Assembly (NCBI GenBank): GCA_964631295.1
Contig: CAZVXI010000091.1
Location: 1-12,288, forward strand
Source of the DNA: CAZVXI01 sp964631295
Lineage (GTDB): Bacteria; Planctomycetota; Phycisphaerae; Phycisphaerales; SM1A02
DNA: 12,288 nucleotides
Reading direction: 5' to 3'
This document shows, piece after piece, positions 1 through 5,543 of the stretch (positions within the stretch are counted from its first letter, which is position 1; each line of letters begins with the position of its first letter). The notes beneath the pieces are model-generated. The model ran no database searches, was not told the DNA's origin, and saw nothing but the letters and a program-made list of their open reading frames with translations. The translations under genes and the position numbers were made by a program.

Positions 1-973
1 GGTGCGCATAGCCGGCTTCATTGTCGTACCACGCGACGATCTTGAAGAAGCGATCGTTGAGCTCGATTCCTGCTGTCGCGTCGAAGATGCTGCTGTGCGG
101 GTCGCCGATGAAGTCGCTCGAAACGACTGCCTCCTCGGTATATGCAAGGACGCCCCGCATCGGCCCCTCCGACGCCGCCTTCATCGCAGCGTTGATATCC
201 TTGAGCGAAGTCGACCTCGCCGTGCGAAATGTGAGGTCAACGCACGACACATCAATCACCGGGACGCGGAAGCTCATGCCCGTGAGCTTGCCTTGCAGAT
301 CGGGAATGCACAGGCCCACTGCCTTCGCTGCTCCGGTCGATGCGGGAATGATGTTCGCATACGCGTTGCGCCCGCCGCGACGGTCCTTGCTGCTCGGCCC
401 GTCCTGCGTGGGTTGCGTCGCCGTGACCGCATGCACTGTCGTCATCAACCCTTCATCGAGGCCGAACGTCTCGTTGATTACCTTGGCGACCGGCGCGAGG
501 CAGTCTGTCGTGCAGGATGCATTGGAGATGATCGAATCTTTTTCCGGCTGGTACAGTTCGTGATTCACCTTGCAGGCAAAGGTGGGAACCTGCTCGGGAG
601 TCTTGGTCGGAGCGGAGATGAGAACGCGCTTCGCGCCCGCGTCGATGTGCTTGCGCGCATCATCGTATTTCGTGAACAGCCCGGTTGATTCGAGCACATA
701 GTCGACGCCGAGGTCGCGCCACGGCAGTGATGCCGGGTCGCGCTCACTTGTGCAGCGTGTCGCTTTTCCATCGCACGTGAACGACTCGCCATCGGATGTC
801 ACTGATCGATCAAATCGGCCGTGCGTGGTATCGAATGAGAGCAGATACGCAAGATCGTCGGCTGGAACGAGATCGTTGATGCCGAGGAACTCGAACCCGC
901 TGCGTTGCATGCCGAAGCGATATACGAGCCGGCCGATGCGTCCAAAACCGTTGATGCCAACCTTGATCGCCAT
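1..973 (-). CDS. gap: Glyceraldehyde-3-phosphate dehydrogenase (type I), 3' end outside window
   Basis: Phosphorylating GAPDH, the cytoplasmic glycolytic enzyme that oxidises glyceraldehyde-3-phosphate to 1,3-bisphosphoglycerate. 324 residues are in the window; the family runs to about 335, so only the extreme C-terminus is missing. The N-terminal Rossmann motif GxGxxG is at residues 9-14 (GFGRIG). Asp34 in GIND is the residue expected to contact the adenine ribose of NAD and points to NAD rather than NADP. The active site reads SNASCTTDC, with nucleophile Cys154 and partner His181 in HAVTATQ. The C-terminal WYDNEAGY is typical. The residue after SCTT is Asp where Asn is usual. The ATG at 973 matches the family N-terminus (MAIKVGINGFGRIG). 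The Shine-Dalgarno is weak (AAGG about 11 nt upstream). A good promoter lies at 1070-1098. The lipoprotein gene upstream on the same strand is 159 bp away, so gap is probably transcribed alone. Confidence 0.97.
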   Translation of the reverse strand, partial: MAIKVGINGFGRIGRLVYRFGMQRSGFEFLGINDLVPADDLAYLLSFDTTHGRFDRSVTSDGESFTCDGKATRCTSERDPASLPWRDLGVDYVLESTGLFTKYDDARKHIDAGAKRVLISAPTKTPEQVPTFACKVNHELYQPEKDSIISNASCTTDCLAPVAKVINETFGLDEGLMTTVHAVTATQPTQDGPSSKDRRGGRNAYANIIPASTGAAKAVGLCIPDLQGKLTGMSFRVPVIDVSCVDLTFRTARSTSLKDINAAMKAASEGPMRGVLAYTEEAVVSSDFIGDPHSSIFDATAGIELNDRFFKIVAWYDNEAGYAH

Positions 974-1007
974 GACGACCGTGCCTTTCAACCGCCGAAG
1001 GGGTGTT

Positions 1008-1059
1008 CACACGAGAAACCCGGCAGGGCCGCACGGCAATGCGACAGCCGGGTCGTGTG
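1008..1059 (-). promoter_or_regulatory. Stem-loop in the gap 5' leader
   Basis: Bases 1008-1014 (CACACGA) pair with 1053-1059 (TCGTGTG), and 1019-1024 (CCCGGC) pair with 1047-1052 (GCCGGG). This gives 13 base pairs with a GAAA bulge on one side and a 22-nt loop. From the promoter at 1070-1098 the transcript should start near 1063, so the hairpin would occupy the very 5' end of the gap mRNA. There is no T-run after it on the minus strand, so it does not look like an intrinsic terminator of the upstream lipoprotein gene. A role in mRNA stability or translation is inference. Confidence 0.45.
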
Positions 1060-1069
1060 GGAAAGACGC

Positions 1070-1098
1070 AGGATATGGCTCGGTCGCGAACGAATCAA
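1070..1098 (-). promoter_or_regulatory. Sigma70-type promoter of gap
   Basis: On the minus strand, TTGATT (1098-1093) and TATCCT (1075-1070) are separated by exactly 17 nt. This places the start near 1063 and a leader of about 90 nt before the gap ATG at 973. Four of six bases match the -35 consensus (TTGA). Confidence 0.55.
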
Positions 1099-1132
1099 CG
1101 CAGCTTAGCAGCGCGACACCGCTTGGGATGTT

Positions 1133-1516
1133 TCAGCCTTCGCTCCAGTGCCGCGTGACGATGCCGTCTTCAACCTCGAAGTATGCACGGCTCACCCGCT
1201 TCGACTTCGACTGCCCGCCGAAGACGAGAAACACCGCATCCGAGGACTTGCGAGTCACGACGTGGTCGTATCGCAGCACTTTGACATCGGGCTGGCCGTC
1301 GACGATGGTCGTTGAACTGGGCTCGCCGAGCGTGGCAATCAGCCATGCTTCACTCGTCTTGCCCGCCTCGACTTGGCCGAGCGTGGAACTGCTGATCGCC
1401 ACGCCGGATTCCTCCACTGAGTTGGCGGAACTGATCAAACAGCCGCCAGCCGCGAGCAGAAAACCGACCATGAGCGCAGCCGCACCAACGCGGCCAAGTG
1501 TGTGTGTCTGTTGCAT
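1133..1516 (-). CDS. BamE/SmpA-like outer-membrane lipoprotein
   Basis: 127-residue predicted lipoprotein. Residues 1-25 are a signal peptide with Arg9 and a hydrophobic core ending in a lipobox-like AAGGC, so lipidation is expected at Cys26. The mature part has the pattern of the SmpA/OmlA (BamE) fold: a polar linker, then LGQVEAGKTSEAWLIATLGEPSS (about 46-68), a strand with LRYDH, and a closing segment YFEVEDGIVTRHW. The GKT...LGEP turn is the family hallmark. BamE proper is an accessory of the beta-barrel assembly machine; many BamE-like lipoproteins have other or unknown roles, so the fold is supported but the exact role is not. The ATG at 1516 is preceded by GAGGA (1528-1524) with a 7-nt spacer, a strong Shine-Dalgarno. 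The gene is divergent from the cobalamin adenosyltransferase across 199 bp. Confidence 0.82.
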   Translation of the reverse strand: MQQTHTLGRVGAAALMVGFLLAAGGCLISSANSVEESGVAISSSTLGQVEAGKTSEAWLIATLGEPSSTTIVDGQPDVKVLRYDHVVTRKSSDAVFLVFGGQSKSKRVSRAYFEVEDGIVTRHWSEG

Positions 1517-1701
1517 CGAGGGGTCCTCAGTTTGAGTTTCGGGGAAATGTTCTCAATATCGTGCAGTCGTTGTGCACCATGCCTGCGTTTCATTGGGGGT
1601 CCACATTTTGAATTCCAGGGCATTCATTGTTCTCGAAGACGCTACTCATGGGTGGGGAACACAGCCCGGCTGGACCGTATTCCACGAATCTGCCAGCCGC
1701 G

Positions 1702-1707
1702 TATCCT
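1702..1707 (+). promoter_or_regulatory. Possible -10 box close to the pduO start
   Basis: TATCCT, the same hexamer as in the gap promoter, ends 8 nt before the ATG at 1716. No Shine-Dalgarno sequence is visible before that ATG and the -35 region is poor. If used, the mRNA would start at or just before the start codon. Confidence 0.3.
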
Positions 1708-1715
1708 TGCCCATC

Positions 1716-2297
1716 ATGACTTCAAACCTTTACACCCGGTCCGGCGACGATGGTACAACAGGTCTCTTCGGAGGCGGTCGCGTCCCGAAAGATTCGCCGC
1801 GCGTCACCGCCTACGGCACCGTCGATGAAATGAATGCAGCCCTTGGCCTCGCAGCCGCAGCCTTGGACGACACACGCCCCCTGCATGGCCGCTTTGCCGA
1901 GATCATCGCGCAGTTGCAATCGCGACTGTTTGATATCGGTGCAGACCTCGCAACGCCGGAAGGCAACAAGCACGAAGCGAAGATCGCCCGCATCGAGGAA
2001 TCACACGTGCACGAGGCCGAGCAATGGATCGACGAAATCGACGACACCAACGCACCGATGACGCACTTCGTCATGCCCGGCGGAACGGAACTCGCAGCAC
2101 GATTGCATCTTGCCCGTGTCATTTGCCGGCGTGCAGAGCGCTGCATGGTCACGTTGTCACATTCCGATACTGTCAGCATGCATGCGATCGTGTACGTGAA
2201 CCGCGTGAGTGATCTGCTCTTCGCCATGGCCCGCGCCGCCAATCGCGATGCAGACGTCGCCGATGTGCCGTGGATTCCGGGGACATCACCTGAGTGA
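1716..2297 (+). CDS. pduO: Cob(I)alamin adenosyltransferase, PduO type
   Basis: 193-residue ATP:cob(I)alamin adenosyltransferase, which makes adenosylcobalamin from reduced cobalamin and ATP in the cytoplasm. The family N-terminus is intact: YTRSGDDGTTGLFGG (about 6-20) is the ATP-binding segment, followed by RVTAYGTVDEMNA. The long helical part holds FVMPGGTELAARLHLAR, CRRAER and YVNRVSDLLFAMAR, which line the cobalamin site in this trimeric family. Length is normal. The reading frame stays open upstream to a GTG at 1572, but the family begins right at the YTRxGD motif, so the ATG at 1716 is preferred. No Shine-Dalgarno is seen; a -10-like box sits 8 nt upstream. No other B12 gene is nearby, so it probably serves salvage or a B12-dependent enzyme elsewhere. 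The TGA stop lies in a perfect hairpin. Confidence 0.93.
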   Translation: MTSNLYTRSGDDGTTGLFGGGRVPKDSPRVTAYGTVDEMNAALGLAAAALDDTRPLHGRFAEIIAQLQSRLFDIGADLATPEGNKHEAKIARIEESHVHEAEQWIDEIDDTNAPMTHFVMPGGTELAARLHLARVICRRAERCMVTLSHSDTVSMHAIVYVNRVSDLLFAMARAANRDADVADVPWIPGTSPE

Positions 2298-2301
2298 TGT
2301 C
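2282..2301 (+). terminator. Perfect 8-bp hairpin over the pduO stop codon
   Basis: Bases 2282-2289 (GACATCAC) and 2294-2301 (GTGATGTC) are exact inverse complements around a CTGA tetraloop, and the TGA stop (2295-2297) is in the right arm. No T-run follows, so it would be a U-less terminator or an mRNA 3'-end stabiliser rather than a classic intrinsic terminator. Confidence 0.4.
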
Positions 2302-2777
2302 ACGCAGCGCCGGGCACGAGTCTCATCTCACGCAGCATCCAGCAGCGGCAACTGCCCTCGGCGCACTAGAGCAGTGTCGCAGAATGACACATCAGTGTTG
2401 CGCAAATGCATAAGGGTTTGCACCAAAGCACACCTGTACGCTCGCCTTACACACCTGCGGCGCGGCGCGAGAGACCCGTGGGGCAAGAGGCATCTGTATC
2501 GAGCCATCGTACATCTGTTGCACGCCGCTGCACATGAGTTCAGAAGTATCACACCTCTGTTTCCCACTTCGATACATCTGAGCCACATGCCTGAACACTC
2601 GCGTTGCTGCACGCTCTGCATGTCCGCTGCGAGCGGGCTTTCGTATGCCGGCGTGACACAATGGAGCAGTGGCGTGGCTGTTCCGGTCCTGGGAGTACGA
2701 GTGAAGTTTCCTGTGTTCGTTGCAAACGAGTCAGCCATGATCGAACCCGGCTCTGAACGGTCGCCCGGATTCTGCAT
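2298..2777. other. Intergenic region with no convincing gene
   Basis: 480 bp between the end of pduO and the assembly gap. Open frames exist on both strands, but none has a good ribosome site, a recognisable protein or an obvious coding signature. The longest plus frame starts inside pduO and runs into the Ns. No tRNA cloverleaf or T-loop could be assembled from either strand. The one clear structure is the 21-bp-period motif comb, annotated separately. Because the contig ends at 2777, a gene truncated by the gap cannot be excluded. Confidence 0.6.
2430..2615. repeat. Degenerate tandem array, 21-bp period, core ACAYCTGT
   Basis: A short core recurs in register: ACACCTG at 2430, ACACCTG at 2451, a weak AGACCCG at 2472, GCATCTG at 2490, ACATCTG at 2511, ACATGAG at 2532, ACCTCTG at 2553, ACATCTG at 2574 and ACACTCG at 2595. 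All steps are 21 bp except one 18-bp unit (2472 to 2490). The base after the core is mostly T, and the other 13 bases per unit vary. A further relative, ACATCAG, lies at 2389 out of register. 21 bp is two helical turns, so the cores lie on one face of the DNA. Alternatives are an eroded tandem repeat or a region coding heptads (plus frame HLYxxxx, minus frame QMYxxxx). No function is assigned. Confidence 0.5.
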
Positions 2778-2787
2778 NNNNNNNNNN
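2778..2787. other. Assembly gap (ten Ns)
   Basis: Ten consecutive Ns join two contigs; the true length and the adjacency of the flanks are not shown by the sequence. The octamer CCATGATC occurs at 2735-2742 and again at 2788-2795, right after the gap, which may be chance or a hint that the contig ends overlap or share a repeat. Confidence 0.99.
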
Positions 2788-2881
2788 CCATGATCAGACC
2801 GCCATCACCCGATCGAGCAGCCGTTAGTGCAACTTCGCCTGCGAATCAGAAACATGCAGGGAGCGCGCCTTGGCAGCCCGG

Positions 2882-2910
2882 TTGGCTTCTCACCGGCTGT
2901 GGACTACGCT
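2882..2910 (+). promoter_or_regulatory. Promoter of the decarboxylase gene
   Basis: TTGGCT (2882-2887) and TACGCT (2905-2910) are separated by 17 nt, giving a predicted start near 2917 and a leader of about 48 nt before the GTG at 2965. The same TACGCT hexamer occurs in the promoters at 9598 and 10793. Confidence 0.5.
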
Positions 2911-2952
2911 GCGATTCGACGTGACCCGGTCGGGCTGCGGTGGAATGACTCC

Positions 2953-2958
2953 AAGGAG
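2953..2958 (+). promoter_or_regulatory. Shine-Dalgarno site selecting the GTG start at 2965
   Basis: AAGGAG followed by a 6-nt spacer and GTG. The first in-frame ATG downstream (2986) is 27 nt from this site, too far to use it. The much earlier ATG at 2827 lies upstream of the predicted promoter. Confidence 0.7.
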
Positions 2959-2964
2959 CGCGTG

Positions 2965-4431
2965 GTGCCTTCATCAAACAACTCCATGCCTGCGCACATG
3001 GATCGTGAGACGTTCCGCAAGCATGGCCATGCGCTGATCGACTGGATTGCAGACTACCTGCACGATCCAGCGAGGCAGACGCCGGTGCTCTCGCAAGTGC
3101 GGCCGGGCGATGTGCGCGCGCAACTTCCCTCGCACCCGCCGCGTGTTGGCGAACCATTTGAACTGATGATGCGCGATGTCGAGTCGATCATCATGCCCGG
3201 CCTGACGCACTGGCAGTCGCCGAGCTTCTTCGGCTACTTTCCTGCGAACACCTCGGAGCCGGCCATTCTCGGCGAGCTGCTCTCCGCGGGCATGGGCGTG
3301 CAGGGGATGCTCTGGTCCACCAGCCCTGCTTGCACGGAAGTTGAATCGCATGTGCTGGACTGGCTTGTCGACATGCTGGCGCTGCCGGACGCGTTCAAGT
3401 CGAGCACGTCCGGGGGCGCATCTGTGGGCGGGGGCGGGGTGATCCAGGACACCGCATCAAGCTCGACATTGTGCGCGCTGCTTGCCGGGCGGGAGCGCGC
3501 GACACGCGGCCAATCCAATCGAACCGGCGCAACAGGAACACTGACGGCGTATACATCATCGCAGACGCACTCCTCTGTCGAGAAGGCCATGCGCATCGCC
3601 GGACTCGGATCGGACAATCTCCGGCTGATCGATGTCGATGCCCACCACGCGATGCGTGCTGATGCATTGGCCGACGCGATCGAGCGCGACATCGCGGCTG
3701 GCAACACGCCGTGCTTTGTGTGCGCAACAGTCGGGACGACCTCGACCAACGCGATCGACCCTGTGCGCGCCATTGGTGAAGTCACCTCGCCGCATGCGAT
3801 CTGGCTGCATGTCGATGCTGCGATGAGCGGGACGGCAGCGCTGTGTGAGGAGTATCGCCAACTGCAGGATGGTCTGGAACACGCGGACAGTTACTGTTTC
3901 AATCCGCATAAGTGGATGCTGACGAACTTCGACTGCGACTGCTTCTATGTGCGCGACCGGGCTGCACTCATCAACACGCTCAGCATCCTGCCCGAGTATT
4001 TGCGCAACGCGGCAAGCGATTCGGGCGAAGTATTCGACTACCGAGACTGGCACATTCCGCTCGGCAGGCGGTTCCGCGCGCTCAAGCTCTGGTTTGTCAT
4101 CCGCCATTACGGCATCGAGGGTTTGCAGCAGCATGTCCGCCATCACGTTGAGCTCGCGCAGGAGTTCGCGCAGTGGGTGCGCGAGGATGACGACTTCGAG
4201 CTCATCACCGACCCGCCGCTCAATCTCGTGTGTTTCCGGCACGTGGCAGGCGATGAGCGATCGCAGCGGATTATGGAGAGCGTCAATGCATCGGGCGAGA
4301 TGTTCATGACCCACACCCGGCTGGATGATCGCTTCATCCTGCGATTGGCGATCGGCGGGACGCGAACCGAGCGGCAGCATGTTGAACGAGCGTGGGCGCT
4401 CATCCGGGAAGCCGGGCGGAAGACACTCTGA
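2965..4431 (+). CDS. PLP-dependent group II decarboxylase (aromatic-L-amino-acid type)
   Basis: 488 residues from the GTG, the usual length for DOPA/tryptophan/tyrosine-type decarboxylases; a cytoplasmic, normally dimeric enzyme releasing CO2 from an aromatic amino acid to give the amine. From the N-terminus: FRKHGHALIDWIADYL; HWQSPSFFGYFPA; the glycine-rich GGGGVIQDTASSSTLCALLAGRE; THSSVEKA with the PLP-stacking His202; HVDAA with Asp284, which binds the PLP ring nitrogen; and NPHKW with Schiff-base Lys316. The mobile loop reads FDYRDWHIPLGRRFR and keeps Tyr359, the residue that separates true decarboxylases (Tyr) from aldehyde synthases (Phe) in this family. HVDAAMSG has Met where animal enzymes have Tyr. 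The exact substrate cannot be fixed from sequence. The start is chosen from the Shine-Dalgarno at 2953-2958. It lies just after the assembly gap and 63 bp before atpG, which has its own promoter. Confidence 0.92.
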   Translation: MPSSNNSMPAHMDRETFRKHGHALIDWIADYLHDPARQTPVLSQVRPGDVRAQLPSHPPRVGEPFELMMRDVESIIMPGLTHWQSPSFFGYFPANTSEPAILGELLSAGMGVQGMLWSTSPACTEVESHVLDWLVDMLALPDAFKSSTSGGASVGGGGVIQDTASSSTLCALLAGRERATRGQSNRTGATGTLTAYTSSQTHSSVEKAMRIAGLGSDNLRLIDVDAHHAMRADALADAIERDIAAGNTPCFVCATVGTTSTNAIDPVRAIGEVTSPHAIWLHVDAAMSGTAALCEEYRQLQDGLEHADSYCFNPHKWMLTNFDCDCFYVRDRAALINTLSILPEYLRNAASDSGEVFDYRDWHIPLGRRFRALKLWFVIRHYGIEGLQQHVRHHVELAQEFAQWVREDDDFELITDPPLNLVCFRHVAGDERSQRIMESVNASGEMFMTHTRLDDRFILRLAIGGTRTERQHVERAWALIREAGRKTL

Positions 4432-4457
4432 TCGTCGCTGCGAGGCCTGATGAGCTG

Positions 4458-4485
4458 TTGCCCGCCCTCGGGGCGCGGCTACGAT
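4458..4485 (+). promoter_or_regulatory. Promoter of atpG, nearly leaderless
   Basis: TTGCCC (4458-4463), a 16-nt spacer and TACGAT (4480-4485). Transcription should begin near 4492, within a few nucleotides of the atpG ATG at 4495. No Shine-Dalgarno sequence is present in the nine bases between box and start. Confidence 0.5.
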
Positions 4486-4494
4486 ACCCGCCCT

Positions 4495-5382
4495 ATGGCA
4501 CAAATCCGCGAGATCAAGAAACGCATGGGTGCGGTGAAGAATATCCGCCGCATCACGCGCACGATGCAGATGATCGCCACGGCGAAGTTCACGGCCGCCC
4601 TTCAGCGCGCAGCCGCGACAAAGCCGTATACGGGGAAGATTCGGCAACTCGTGGCGGAAGTGGCTCAGGCAGCAGGCGATGTCGACCATCCGCTGCTCGG
4701 CTCGCCGGACCACTCGCCGAAACGCGAACTGCTGCTGGTCATCACTTCGGATCGCGGTATGTGTGGTGCATACAACGGCAACGTGCTGCGAACGTCGCTC
4801 AAGCACTACCGCAAGACGCTCGAAGCAGGCAGGCAGGTCGATCTGCACACCGTTGGAAAGAAGGCACGCGCGTTCTTCAAGTTCGAGCGCCTCGATATCG
4901 CGGAGCAGTTCACGCTTGGCGACAAGCCGACGTATGAGCAGGTCAACGCAATCGCCCAGCAGTACATCAATGCGTTCACGGCAGGAACCTACGATGCGAT
5001 CAATGTCGCCTACATGCGGTTTGAGAGCAACAGCCGGCAGGTACCGGAAGTCGTGCAGTTGTTGCCGCTCAGCGGCATCGGCGGCGATGAAGAAGCACCT
5101 GCATCCGCAAACAGCGGCCCATCGGCCAACTACGATTTCAGCCCGTCGCCCGAAGCGTTGCTTGATGATCTGCTCCCCAAAGCAGTGAAGACGGCGTTGT
5201 TCCAGGCTGTCAATGATGCTGTCGTCAGCGAGCAGATCATGCGCATGATTGCCATGAAAGCTGCAACGGACAATGCAGCCGACCTTGGCCGATCACTGGC
5301 GCGCCAGTTCAACCGGGCACGCCAGGCGCAGATCACGACGGAGTTGATGGAAGTCATCAGCGGCTCTGCGGCCCTTGAATAG
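4495..5382 (+). CDS. atpG: ATP synthase F1 gamma subunit
   Basis: 295-residue central-stalk subunit of the F1Fo ATP synthase, which turns inside the alpha3-beta3 ring and couples proton flow to ATP synthesis at the inner membrane. The N-terminal helix IREIKKRMGAVKNIRRITRTMQMIATAK (about 4-31) and the C-terminal helix SEQIMRMIAMKAATDNA followed by NRARQAQITTELMEVISG (about 245-290) form the coiled-coil rotor. The central domain has LLLVITSDRGMCGAYN (79-94). The C-terminal signature reads ITTELMEVISGSA, with Ser in place of the usual Ala after Gly. The N-terminus MAQIREIKKR matches the family, so the ATG at 4495 is taken although the frame opens earlier. No other atp gene is in the window: it lies between a decarboxylase and a DUF3299-like gene, with its own promoter, and so is separate from the usual atpHAGDC order. 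Confidence 0.96.
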   Translation: MAQIREIKKRMGAVKNIRRITRTMQMIATAKFTAALQRAAATKPYTGKIRQLVAEVAQAAGDVDHPLLGSPDHSPKRELLLVITSDRGMCGAYNGNVLRTSLKHYRKTLEAGRQVDLHTVGKKARAFFKFERLDIAEQFTLGDKPTYEQVNAIAQQYINAFTAGTYDAINVAYMRFESNSRQVPEVVQLLPLSGIGGDEEAPASANSGPSANYDFSPSPEALLDDLLPKAVKTALFQAVNDAVVSEQIMRMIAMKAATDNAADLGRSLARQFNRARQAQITTELMEVISGSAALE

Positions 5383-5543
5383 GCCTGCCAACCGACGCAG
5401 CCACCAGGCTGGCGGCGTTCGCGTCGATTGCTGTCGTTTGAGATCGAACGCACCATCGACGGGAATCGACCGTACCATTATGCACGCGGCCGGGCGAGTG
5501 CATCGCCTGCCGTCCGGGGCAATCTGATTGTTGGAGACGCCAT

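Noticed and set aside
2..688. Long plus-strand open frames of 228 and 180 codons at the left edge
   Set aside because: They are antisense to the GAPDH gene, whose protein is unmistakable on the minus strand.
1572..1715. N-terminal extension of the cobalamin adenosyltransferase from a GTG
   Set aside because: The family begins at the YTRxGD motif just after the ATG at 1716, and the extra 48 residues resemble nothing in the family.
2430..2615. CRISPR array
   Set aside because: The conserved part is only 7-8 bp per 21-bp unit and is degenerate; CRISPR repeats are longer and near-identical, and no cas gene is present.
2392..2661. Minus-strand frame with QMY/QVC heptads
   Set aside because: The same 21-bp period yields heptads in both directions. 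There is no ribosome site and no family resemblance, so the signal belongs to the DNA repeat.
2640..2760. tRNA gene
   Set aside because: GTTCG-like and GGTTCGA-like bits occur, but no acceptor stem or T-stem pairs correctly on either strand.
2209..2793. 194-codon plus-strand frame across the intergenic region
   Set aside because: It starts inside pduO, has no ribosome site and runs into the assembly gap. Its heptad look (HLYxxxx) follows from the 21-bp DNA period and appears in other frames too.
2827..2964. N-terminal extension of the decarboxylase to the ATG at 2827
   Set aside because: The extension precedes the predicted promoter and the Shine-Dalgarno and is not needed for the family fold; GTG 2965 is better placed.
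3556..4848. 430-codon minus-strand open frame
   Set aside because: It runs antisense through the decarboxylase and into atpG; both plus-strand proteins carry full family motifs, and the minus translation matches nothing I recognise.
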